DNA of 64,000 nucleotides from positions 12,825,010 to 12,889,009 of the forward strand of contig CM039195.1 in assembly GCA_008360975.2 (NCBI GenBank). The letters are read 5' to 3'. The notes under the pieces were generated by a model. It was not told the origin of the DNA. It was given only the letters and a program-made list of their open reading frames with translations, and searched no databases. Of the stretch, positions 24,434-34,845 are shown piece by piece; the first letter of the stretch is position 1, and each line of letters starts with the position of its first letter. The translations under genes were made by a program, and so were the position numbers. This DNA is from Lichenostomus cassidix. Its lineage: Eukaryota; Chordata; Aves; Passeriformes; Meliphagidae.

Positions 24434-26177
24434 CCCCAGAGTTGACTCAGCCTGCCATATCTAGATCAAATAATTATATATATGTCAATGCTATTTCTCT
24501 CAAGGTGTATATCAGATCATGCCATAAATAAAGCAGATTGTCCTTAATGAAAGGTTGCCTCAAGATCTCAGGCTACAGAGCCACATACAAGGAGACAAAA
24601 TGGAGTTATCATCAAGGTGGGAAAAGTTTTTGGCCCATTTTGACCCGATATTTTATTGACAGGCTAAGGCATCTTCACTGCCCAGAATATATACAAAAAG
24701 AAATATGATAAAGAGCAAAGAGATGCATTTTTGGCTGTCCCTGATAGCAACCACACATGCAACAACTAAACCAGATTTACCACTGCCAGAGCCTAACATT
24801 TGTAACACCTAAAACCTATTTTGCTTTCTTTATGGCAACATGAAGAGCAAAATATTATTGAAATATGCCATCTAAATAAGCAGGAAATTTAATGCAAATG
24901 TTGTAAAAGACAAGGCTTTGAATTCCTGTTGAACACCAGCTCTCTTATAATTACACCTATCTTTAAAAATCTCTTCTAATACTTTACCCATAGACAGCCA
25001 GGGACAAATTTGGATCAATTTTACCACATTCAGAGTGATTTTGATCAACCTGAAATCATCCTTAACTGCAAAGAAAGTGTTTGCATTCAACACCAAGAGA
25101 GCCTGGAGCTCGATAAAGTAGGTTATGGGACTTTGATCCTCCTCAGTGTAAGAACTCCATCAGGTCAGACAAATCTGTGCTGCACGTGCAAACTTCAGAG
25201 CTCCAGACCTCAATTCTGCTTCTCAACAGGCTCTTCAGGAGCTCTGAAAGAGGCACAGCAGGTCAAGAGAGGACACAGAGCAGGGGGATCAGGGAGAGAG
25301 CAGCATTTTTCCTATTCTGGATCTCAGGCACTGCTGAGGCAGTAACTGGTGTAAATCCTTCCCCAGTCCACACCAAGAACCAAAAGTGTAAGAGAGGTAC
25401 AATTATTCTCTTTCTCAGCAGAAGTACCAAGAATCAGTGAAACTAGATCAGCAGTTTTCAAATGTGGGCAAAGAACTGATGTGAGGAAGAAATCACTGAA
25501 GTACCTGTTTGACTACACAGAGGATAGGTGAAGCCCTGGTTCAACTATTTTGTGTTCAGAGTTTGTATTCCAAGGAAGAAATTGTGTATTCTAAGCTCTG
25601 CCAGAGGCTGAACACCCCCAGATGCTCAGCAGAGATCTGCAGAGGAATATTTGAGCAATGTGTGCTCTGTGTGAAAGTTTCAGAGGACAGGGATTTATTG
25701 ACAAATGGGATGGAGACCCCACAGCATTGTGACAAAAGGACATTAAAATAGTGTGTATGGAAAACTTTAGGCAGTCAGATCTAGTCCCCCCAAATGAAAA
25801 TATGCTCAGATTCCATTTCAGAAAGATCAACCATTATCAAGAGATGTGGTGCACATTTTCATTGAAAATTCCCTGCTAAGAAAAAGAGCTCTATTTTACA
25901 AAACACATAATTGAATTAATTTTTCTATGATCTTCACCAGACAAGAACTGGAAGGGCATGACATCATTTGTACTACAGGCACTGCTCAGAGCATTTTACA
26001 GACATGCCTGGAACAGCTCGTGCATTTTTAAGCATAATCACACAGACAGAAATTGTAAAAGCCAGATTTAGTCACTCTAGACCAGCATGAAAAAAGAAAA
26101 GAAAAACCCATGCCTTCTGCATTTTCTATTCTTTCTTTAAAATACAAACCAACACTTCTGTGAAAGAACCAGGCAAT
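24434..26177. other. Unique sequence, no gene recognised
   Basis: No repeat or gene is recognised. Open frames at 25010-25751 overlap in different frames and show no protein character. Confidence 0.55.
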
Positions 26178-26732
26178 TCATATTAAACTGTAGCAATCAG
26201 GACAAAAGTATGTAATGAAAACAGGGTTTCTGTGGAAGTGAAAGTAATAATTACTCTTGCTTTTATTTGTCACGACTTTTAGCAGAATGAGCAGTAATGA
26301 AACATTTGCAGAAAATGAGCTTAATTGCATCACAAAGAGGCTCTGATGGACATTTCTTCTGCCTGCAGGGATCCCCTTTATTCTGTGCCCAAACTGAGCT
26401 GCACGATCCTCTCTGGCAGCTCCAGAAATTGCTAACAAACCAAACAAACCCCCCAGGCTGCAGAGGTTCCTCTCTCCCAGGGCAAACATCACGAGGAGGA
26501 AAAGGAGAGCTAATGTGGCTGATCCCAGCCGAGCTCTCTCACAGTGCTGTGCTCTGCAGCCTGACAAACCTTTGCGTTCTTTTCCTCTCATGATTTTCAA
26601 AACCATATCTGCAGCAGCATTTGCCACAAGTGTCAGCAAGAGGAATGAAACCAATGCTAGGAGAAGAAGGGATTTCAGCTGCACCAGCCAGGCTCTGAGG
26701 GCAGCAGTGCTGGGAGAACAAGCACAGCCCAA
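26178..26732 (-). other. Longest open frame in the window, doubtful
   Basis: This 184-codon frame begins with ATG and would encode a protein with a hydrophobic N-terminal stretch (about residues 20-38, including LLLLALVSFLLLTLVA), a second hydrophobic segment (about residues 72-85), a basic middle, and a third hydrophobic run (SLLLILLKVV) near the C-terminus. I recognise no family. The opposite strand is also open over much of the same sequence (26297-26736), which argues that local composition removes stops on both strands. One frame of this length is compatible with chance in 128 kb of single strand. No promoter, splice or polyadenylation context supports it. Confidence 0.1.
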
Positions 26733-28199
26733 CTAACTCCTCTGCAGTCTCCTCGAGTGATTCCAGGTAATCACATTAGCAGCTTCAAACGTTATGTAAT
26801 GACATCATTCAAACACATTGCTCCCCAAGGGTTGATATTAGATCAAGGCATTACCATTCCTCCTGCATTTATGACAAATCTAATCGGAGGAAATGATTTG
26901 TTACACAACACAGCTTAGGTTGGTTTCTCCCCTAACAGCAAAGGTCTGCTCTCAGCTCAAGCTTCTAAACTTGCCTGGAGCTAGGATGCTGTGCAGCAAC
27001 CCTTAATTTGATATCTGATTGAAGTGAAGGACTTCACTGGAGGTCAAGGATGGGTGACTTCAGTACCTTTTCTATGTTTGATGTGTGAGTTGTGTTTCCC
27101 AAACCTCCTTAAGGCCCTCAGGAAGACAAGTCCTTTAAAAGCTAACAGAATTCAGGCACTGATTTTGTTTATTCTAGAAACCAACGCTGGATCATTTTTT
27201 GGAAACAAAGACAAGCCAACCAAAAAAACCCAACAAACAAAACCTGTCCTACAGCCCATGGATGGTTTCTTATCCAGAGCTGTAAACCTGTGCATCACTA
27301 ACCACAGTGAGCACTGGAAACCCACATCTTGCAGGTCTCTATTCAGAAGAGGAGTTGAAATTATCACCACAGAACCTTCTAGAGTGCCAGAGAGACACAC
27401 CAAAATGCAGTTCTTGTGCCTGCATCTGTCCTGAGAAACTTCTGTAGGTTTGGTGGAAATCAAAAGTGCTGAAAGCTAAACTTAAGTGCGAAATATTCCA
27501 GTAAAAATACTCCTCCGGTATGCAGCACAGACAAATTTCTATCAAAAGGTAGAAAATAAGAAAATCTCAGGAGTAAATAGATCCTGGGCAGTTCTTACAC
27601 CCCTCAGAGATAGGGAGTATAATTAAAAATAAAAACTATCATTATGTAAACATTAAGTACATAAATACCTGTCCCAAGAACCATTGTCTTGGTCCTGGAG
27701 GAAAATACTTTACTGTCCCTTACCTATTTCCATAATATATCCCCTTTCTGTGTCCATACATAAATAAAACATAGGTGTTAAACAAATATCGAAAGAAAAA
27801 GTTGAAAAGTGAAAATACACCTGCTGGTGTTACTGTTCAGTTTTCAAAATAAAATATTACTGCAATTCTTCAAGTTGTGTCATTGCTGCCTCTTTTTTGT
27901 CTAATTCCATGCACACTGGAAAAAAAAGTTGGGTTGAGGCGTTCACTGTTAACTTTTCGTTTGCTGACTTTCCCCTTCCTGGCTCTTATTCTCAGGAATC
28001 TTTTATTTGATTTTAAAGCACATCCTATGACTAGAGATTACTTTTCACAAGTTCCATATTTCCCTTTTATGCATCACTCATGCCTATAAAATGAAGATCT
28101 GTGTATTGGAGTGAGAGAGAGGCAAGGACATCCAGCGAACCTGGGCAGCCTTTGGACCATATTCTCCATGAATTGCCTCTGAAGTGTCCTCTTCCCTCA
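26733..28199. other. Unique sequence, no gene recognised
   Basis: The part at 26780-26930 has a dense mix of transcription-factor-like words (gttatgtaatgacatcat, tagatcaaggc) and no repeats, and may be regulatory; this is only an impression. The rest shows no gene. Confidence 0.5.
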
Positions 28200-28640
28200 G
28201 TTTTTATTTGCACTCCTGCCTGCTCGAGCACAGAGCCTTTTCCTTTTTGCTTCGTGTTGTGCTCGGGGCTGTGCAGAAATGTCACCTCACCAAAGCGGAA
28301 GAAAAAGAAGCCAACTGAAATCCAGATGATGACACTTTTTGAAAGCTGCAAGGAAATGATGATCCTTTACCTCAAACTGTCAGCTGCATCTTCCCAAATC
28401 CCTCAGTGCTGTGTAATGTATTGCCATGGCAACTCGTCTGCGCGCTGATCCAGAGCTCCCCACGGGCAGGCGGCACTTTGTCAGCCCTGCCACTCCTCTG
28501 TGATGCGAGGAGCACTGAGCAGTTAAATAGCAAATCATTAAAGCAATGGTTCCCCTGTGACCACACTGAATCACACAAGGATTCAAAGCAGAATTATGGC
28601 AGGGGAAAGCGAGAGCAGAGCCGAGAGGAGCTTGCAGCGC
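28200..28640. promoter_or_regulatory. CpG-enriched block, candidate enhancer or promoter
   Basis: CpG is rare in most of the window, but this block holds roughly a dozen or more: for example in ctcgagc, gctcgggg, aagcgga, cgtctgcgcgc, cacgggc, ggcggc, tgcgagg, aagcgag and gccgag. It also contains the X-box at 28420-28433. This is too short and too sparse for a classical CpG island, but it stands out locally. No TATA box or clear first exon is seen, so enhancer or weak promoter cannot be told apart. Confidence 0.3.
28420..28433. promoter_or_regulatory. Near-consensus RFX X-box
   Basis: The sequence attgccatggcaac matches the palindromic RFX consensus GTTNCCATGGNAAC at all positions except the first base. 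RFX factors bind such sites in promoters of ciliary genes and in other enhancers. The site lies within the local CpG-enriched block, which raises its credibility. Binding itself cannot be seen from sequence. Confidence 0.4.
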
Positions 28641-30129
28641 TTGGTGTAGGAGGGGAATGAATGTGTTGGAAAATAATAAAGCAAGAAAACAACTTCTAAT
28701 GGTTGATTTCCTTAAGGGAGGAAGAGCACAGCATCACTGGGCTGTGGAGTCTGGCTTTGTGAGTCCTGCTCTGACACACTTCCCCCAGCAGTCCTCTGCT
28801 CCCAGTTTTGCTCTAAGCAATACAAACCTTGATTAATATTTATCTGCTGAATGACAGCTGCCACCAAAATGGGCAACCACTGTACCTCTGGCATCAAGCA
28901 CCTGGCTGTGTATTTGGTAGGCATGAAAAGAAGATCCAGAGGACCAAAATCTCATTTTTCCTCTTTTACCTTTTCTATTTCTTAAGCTTCCATCTTTTTA
29001 TCTATGCACATAAAACTTTACATCAGCTGACTCCAGCATGCTGCCTCACCAAACACGAATTAATTCTCCCTCAGGAGAGAAGCCCTATTTCTCACACAGC
29101 ACAGTCTGTGCTCTTCAGACCCTTCACAGGGATGTTGCTTCCATGTGCCTCATCCAACATGCAGAGAACTCTCAGAAACATCAGGACACTTTAACAATAC
29201 ACAAACAGTCACTGGCAAAGGTGGGGAAAATTCCCATTTCCCTAATTCCCACTGTTTCCCTTGTAACATCATAATTGCACTCATACAACCTGGAAAATGA
29301 ATGCCTCTTCAGGGGATTTTAGGTGTCTGTTGTCTGTAGGATACAAACACGTTTGAAACATTTTTCTTGTGTTTCCACAGGATTGCAGAATGCAAGGCTC
29401 ATTCTCAAACAGGTTTTCTTTTCAGTAAGTAGGAAACATTATCCTATTTCTAGAACACAGAGCTGTAGTCTTTCCCTCAGTTCTGTAAATACACACCACT
29501 GATGTGGAAGGGTTAATTCTGAATGCCCAGACTGACAGTCAGGATGAGCTGCTCATCCTGCCGAGCTGCAGGTGCCTCCTGCAACCCTGGCTGGCAATGA
29601 AGCACATCAGGAGGTTCTCTCCACACTCACCCAGGGAAGCAAAGCTGCTGCAGCTGCAGCACTCTGGATCTAACAGGCCTTGGCTGTGCTGGGGGTGTGT
29701 TGGGATGTTTCCTGTGCTGCACAAAAGCCAATCCAGCTCTCAGCTGCTCCTGCCCCACTCTGGAAAACAAACATCATCACAGCATGGCAAGGAGAATCAT
29801 TGTCTGACACCTGTGGTTACACATGTAAGCTGGGACTCTGGGATGAGACAGAATGCTGGTTTATTAATACTAGGAGGGCCTTTCTCTGTTATAATCAAGT
29901 GTTCAGACTGTTCTTTGTCACTGTAAAGGTTGCTGCAGGTTTAACACAGTGAGGATTCTGTGAACAATGGTGGTTTTGTTCTCCAAGTCCAAATTGCCTC
30001 ACTCCCCTTTGCTTGCTTTCATTCCAATGAAGCAGCACCTTGCTTTGCAGAAAACCACTTGTTTCTCCTTTATTTCCTTAGAAATAAATATCTACCCAAG
30101 CTGCCTGCAGAACACCTTGAGGGAAAACA
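28641..30129. other. Unique sequence, no gene recognised
   Basis: A splice-acceptor-like sequence ends at about 29380 (tttccacag), but what follows has only a weak donor. The stretch at 29500-29950 is open in several frames at once. No family is recognised. Confidence 0.5.
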
Positions 30130-30490
30130 CACAAAGCAGCAGAACCAGAGGAAATCCAATGCCACTCCTGTCCTCAAGGACAAGCAGGAGGACCCAAAGA
30201 AGGAGAGGCTGAACAGCCTCACCTCAGCACCTGAGAAGGTGATGGAGGATATATTCAAGGACAAGGAGACATCAGAAGTAGCCAGCAGGGATTCACCAAG
30301 GGGAAGTCATGCTTGGCCAGCCTGAGAACATTCTGAGATGAAGGATGGCTTGGAAGGAAAGAAAAGCAGTGGATATTGCCTGCCTTGACTCCAGCAACAC
30401 TGCAGCAGACTATGAGGTGGATTTAGACCTGGCTGACATCAGGTGCAGGGGGGTGATGAGTGTGCCAGGTCCAGCTGGAGGCCAGCAGTG
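30130..30490 (+). mobile_element. CR1 LINE, reverse-transcriptase fragment of ORF2 (pseudogene)
   Basis: Translation in one frame gives QRKSNATPVLKDKQEDPK, then LNSLTSAPEKVMEDI and KDKE. This tracks the start of the CR1 reverse transcriptase (family pattern: 'anvTPvfKkGkkEDPgnYRPvSLTSvpgKvmEqi', recalled, approximate). After a frame shift the text reads GFTKGKSCLASL and later an equivalent of 'rAVDvvyLDfSkaFD', decayed here with the catalytic Asp region no longer intact, then a stretch like 'WladgraqrVviSGt'. Several stops interrupt it, so it cannot encode an enzyme. The upstream edge near 30130 is where the similarity fades. Unlike most copies it has no CR1 3' tail. Confidence 0.7.
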
Positions 30491-33400
30491 ATTTTTTCAT
30501 CCATCTATGGCTACTTTATCAAAACTCACCTGCCTCAATTTTTAAATCCCCTTTGTTTAAAATCCTGTCAGCTTTAGGTTCTTTTCCCTTTGCTCTTTCA
30601 CCCAGCACAGAATGTCATGATATTAAGTCTCCTTGTCTAGAAAATACCTGCTAGGCAATTAATATTGAACTCCTTCAAATGCTGAGCCCTGTGTGAATGA
30701 CATTTTGGTTGTTTTACCCATTCCCATGTTGTGGAAAGACAGCTCGTGTGTATAACAGAGGAGTCAAGGGACTTACAAACCCATTTGCTTTGATATCTGG
30801 AAAGACAAAGCTGTCTTAAAATATTATGAGCTTCAATTAAAATACAGCTGAGGGCAGCAGGCTAAAGTGTGGCTGTGAGAGTAGCAGAGCTGAATGCTGG
30901 CAGAAGCAGGGATGGAGTGCTGCAATTCAAAGCAGCTCCTGTCACTAATAAACACAGGACAAGGCAGATTCTCCTTTCAGAGCAGTTCATTAACTTCAGC
31001 CAGTTACTGCTGTCTGTCTGCTTATGCAGAAGTCTGGAATTCCTTGCTTGTTGGTGGGCTGGGTTGATGTTAAAGGGTTTCACAAGCCCTGATAGAAAGC
31101 TTGTGAATAGAGGAAAGCTTGTGATAGAGGAGATTCCCTCCAGAAAGGTCAGTTTGCAACCATTAAATACAGCATAGGCACAGATCCAAAACAAATATGC
31201 TCCAGAGACACCTTAGGCAGTAACTTTGACTTCCAACTCAGAAGCTTTTTTAATTAAAGACTTTTCAGCTGTGTTGTAAGCTGTTACATGACCTGCACTT
31301 GGCCAACCACGTTCTCTTCCCCTGTTTTACAGAGCCCTGAAAAGGAGTTTGGTTCTGACCTATTTCACAGCTGATTGTTGCTGTGTTGTTCTTTAGGCTG
31401 TGGAATATAAGGTTTATGGATCACACAGGCCTGCATAGATGAACTGACATATTTTATTGTAGCCATTACCAACTATCATGTTTGAGAAAGGAAAAAATTA
31501 TTTTCCACATGTGTTTGCAGAAAAGTCCAGCTGTGAGATATATATGAACTGATGGGTTTAAAAGACTGAAATAATTCAAGAAGTAAAAAAGAAACTCAGA
31601 GAATCACAACATCATTCAGAGAATGACACAACTACACCTCATCCTGAATACAAAGCCAGGGTAGTGGGAATCAAATGTGAAATGAAAAGCAACAGAAGTT
31701 TCTCGTGTTGGAACTGCAGCCTTGTACCTAAGGAGCCAGGAAAACAGGCTGTCCTTATGTACCACAGGCAATTATCCACTGTAACCCACTGGGGACAGAA
31801 CTCATTTCCTGCATTTGCAGAGGTCATCCCTGGGATTCCAGTCCTTGATGGAAAACACACTGCCAAGGCAGGATGGATAAATGGAAGCAAAACACAGATC
31901 TACAAAGCAGCTTGGAGAAAGTTGAAATCCCTCAGCTGAGTCCTTGCCCTAATTCTAGCTCCAAGACCTTTCTTCCTTTTCATAATTTACAATATCATTA
32001 CTATCATGTTCCTTTCTTATTGATTTCTGTTGTGAGGCTCATGGAAAAGGAACACCAAGGGGACAAGAATCATCCTGTCCAGAAAAGATGAGCTGCACCT
32101 TGCTCCTGACATCCCTGTCACTGATCTGAGTGGGAAACACTCAGGGAGGAAAAGGGAAATGTGAACTCAGGACTGGCTTTAGGCAGAGCAAAACATTTCT
32201 GGAAAAATCAGAAAAATGCATTTGGCAAAGAGAAGAAGCAAGCAAGAGAAACACAGACACAATAAACAAGTGTGCCTGTTGGAACTATATTAACCTGAAG
32301 GAAAAAGACAGGAGGGTAAAACAACGCAGTGACTTCAAATTTCTGAATGTTTTTCCCCCTCTTTTTAACCTCAGAGGGAGAGGATGAAGGCACAGCAGCT
32401 CATCTCACACAGCCCTGCTCTGCTCACCAAGCTGCTCAGCATTCAGAGTCCTCCATCAGCAGTGTCAGAGTTACCACAACTCCCCAGGTCAGAGTTACTG
32501 TTTGTAAAAATAAATTAAAATCACTTTAAAGGGCTGAAAAGCCATTCCAAACATCCTGTTGCTGCTGTGTGAGGGAAAGGTGCAGTTCCAGGTTCACATC
32601 CTCCCATCACTCAGGTACACCCAGTGATGATGACCAGACCTTCCCAGAGCTGCTCCTTACACACAAATCTCCTCTGCATACTGGGCTGTAGGATTAGAGG
32701 ATGTGGCAGCTCCTCCCTTTGCCTGCAAAGGTGAAAGATCAATAGCCCAAGCCTTTCTAAAGGTGTTACAGCTGTCCAAAACCAAGCACTTGCCTAAACT
32801 CACCTCAGGTTAAATTGTTCCACTCCCTCTGTCTCCAGTTTTCTGAATGATCCTCACATGCTGAACTATATCAACCTCCTGCATGGCTCTAATTATGCTC
32901 CACTGCTGGAAGAAATACAAATAATTCATTCTCACTGAAAAAACACCTATTTCAGAAGGCAGGAGGGGCTGCAGTTGGGAGAATGCTGCTGTAAGGTGAC
33001 ATTTCTCTGTATGCACTCCCTGACTCATGCAACAATGCCAAACGGTGCAATGCAAGGACAGAACATGCTCCTCCCACTTAGTACTGGGGGGAAAAGATGT
33101 TTATTCTCAGTGCAGGAGATCCAAATTCAAATCTGTAAGTGGTTCCCTGGTTTAATGATTCTGTTTTGTCTTCCCTTATCAGTGCAGCAGAAGAACAGTG
33201 TTTATGACAGTGATTCATTCTCCTCTTTCTGATCTACCATCTTGTGCCTGAATTCATCTATGGGAATCGTATATTTTCATTTTAAGAGCTGTGTAGACAT
33301 CACTAATGTCTGAGAATACCTAAATTCTCCATACACACAGAGGATTACAAGTTTTATTTCATTGCTCAATTTAAAAAGATTCAATCCAGGCCTTTTTCTA

Positions 33401-34744
33401 TGTCCTGGTTGCATCACTCCATTTGAGAAAAAAACAGCATCTGAAAGGCAGGGGAAGTTGAGAACAGTTTAGAGCAACACTAAAACTATTCTCAGCATTC
33501 CCAAGGATGGGAGCAGGCTCTGGAGAAGGCAGGAAAGGACATCAGAGCAGCTGGATATCATCTCTTACCTCTGAGTTTGGTCCTTGGCTGGGTAAATCTG
33601 AGCCCAGTCAGGCAGTGGGATGCAGAAACTTTGGAAAGCAAACCAAATCCCATTGTATTTCTCTCAGCACAGAACACCAGCCTGGGGTTTGAGAGTGACC
33701 CCAGGCTCCCTGCATCCATCAGCAGCCCCACCTGCCCAGTCCAGGCTGAACAGAACTCACAGGTGCAGGAAAGCCCTGCTCAGCCTCACAGTGCTGCAGC
33801 TCCATCAGAACTGAGCAATGGACAGGTTAAAACTGCTTTTCAATGTCAGATATGCCCAGGGAGCTGCTCTTTCAGATGGGCTGCTGATGAGGAAAATTGA
33901 CAATACAGAAATTCATGGCAGCACAGCATGTCTGGAGACAGCTGGGAGTGAAAGTGCTCACAGGGAGCTCCTCACTGCCCAGCACTGACATCTTCAGCAC
34001 AGAGAGCCAGGCACCTGCAGTTGAGCTCTGAAAAGCACCATGGACACAGAGGATGGGCAGGAAGAAATCTACAATTCAAAGCAACTCTTACTTAAAGGAA
34101 GGTTTTAGTGAGATATTGCACAAGATTGGTTCTAGTGTCCTGTTTGCAGTAAAACAAATAAATGAAATCATAAAGGGACAAAAAGGATATTTTTCTGCTC
34201 CCCATTAGATGAACAAAGGGATAAAAACTGTTGTGAGCCATCTTGGACATCATAGTCTCAACTTTCATAACAGCAGGTAAGACTTTCAGCAAAAAGGGAA
34301 ACGAGGGGGGAAAAAATAACAAACCCTGCTAAATTACAGCACATTTCCCCTTCAGTGCTGCTCGATGGTTGTTCTAACTCCAGGAGCTGCCCAGGCAAAC
34401 ACCTATAAACAGCACCAATGATTCAGAGCCTCCTGCTGTCTCTGCTGAGGGCTCAGTGTGAGTCAGGCAGGACAGCCTCTGGCCAGACACTGCCTGCAGT
34501 CAAGGATGTCCTCCCCCAGCCTATTAAATGGCCTTTATAGCAGCTTTAAAGGCTACAAGAGGAGAGAAAATCCCTCCCAAAGGTACACTGCACTGCCAAA
34601 TCACTCTATGATTCTTACTTACAAGATGACAGCCATAGCTCTCAGTGTAATTGATGTTTTCTTTAAAACCTGCTTGAAGAAACAAGCAGGTTCTGTGGCC
34701 AGAGTGCACTGGAGCAAGGCTTCCTGAGCTTTTGATGGATTTGG
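30491..34744. other. Unique sequence, no gene recognised
   Basis: No gene is supported. A perfect minus-strand donor-like sequence lies at 30524-30529, but the exon it would define (to an acceptor-like site at 30637) has an in-frame stop in the best frame. The words at 31595-31620 vaguely resemble a CR1 tail. Near 34600 'atcactctatgattcttac' also resembles a CR1 tail, without more upstream. Confidence 0.5.
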
Positions 34745-34845
34745 GTCCTGATATGGAGAGCAAAATTCTGTGATCTGTGCTAGGCAGAAGGTCAGGATAC
34801 ACATGATGGTCCTTTCTGGCTTTAAGAGCTTATGAACAGCAGTCC
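34745..34845 (+). mobile_element. Old CR1 3' tail of the widespread sauropsid type
   Basis: The series 'ggcagaaggtcaggatacac', 'atgatggtcctttctggc' and 'tttaagagcttatgaa' follows the common ancient CR1 ending (approximately 'ggaggtcagactagatgatc', 'ataatggtcccttctggcct', 'taaaatctatgaat'). Only about 60-100 bases remain and they are diverged, as expected for a copy older than the songbird-type elements. The start is uncertain. Confidence 0.5.

Noticed and set aside
30530..30636. Minus-strand exon candidate with a perfect CAG|gtgagt donor and a ttctag acceptor
   Set aside because: The frame that is open near the donor meets TGA inside the segment, so it cannot be a coding exon as defined.
32810..33055. 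Minus-strand open frame ending next to a GAG|gtgagt donor
   Set aside because: The frame stops (TAA) a few bases before the donor.
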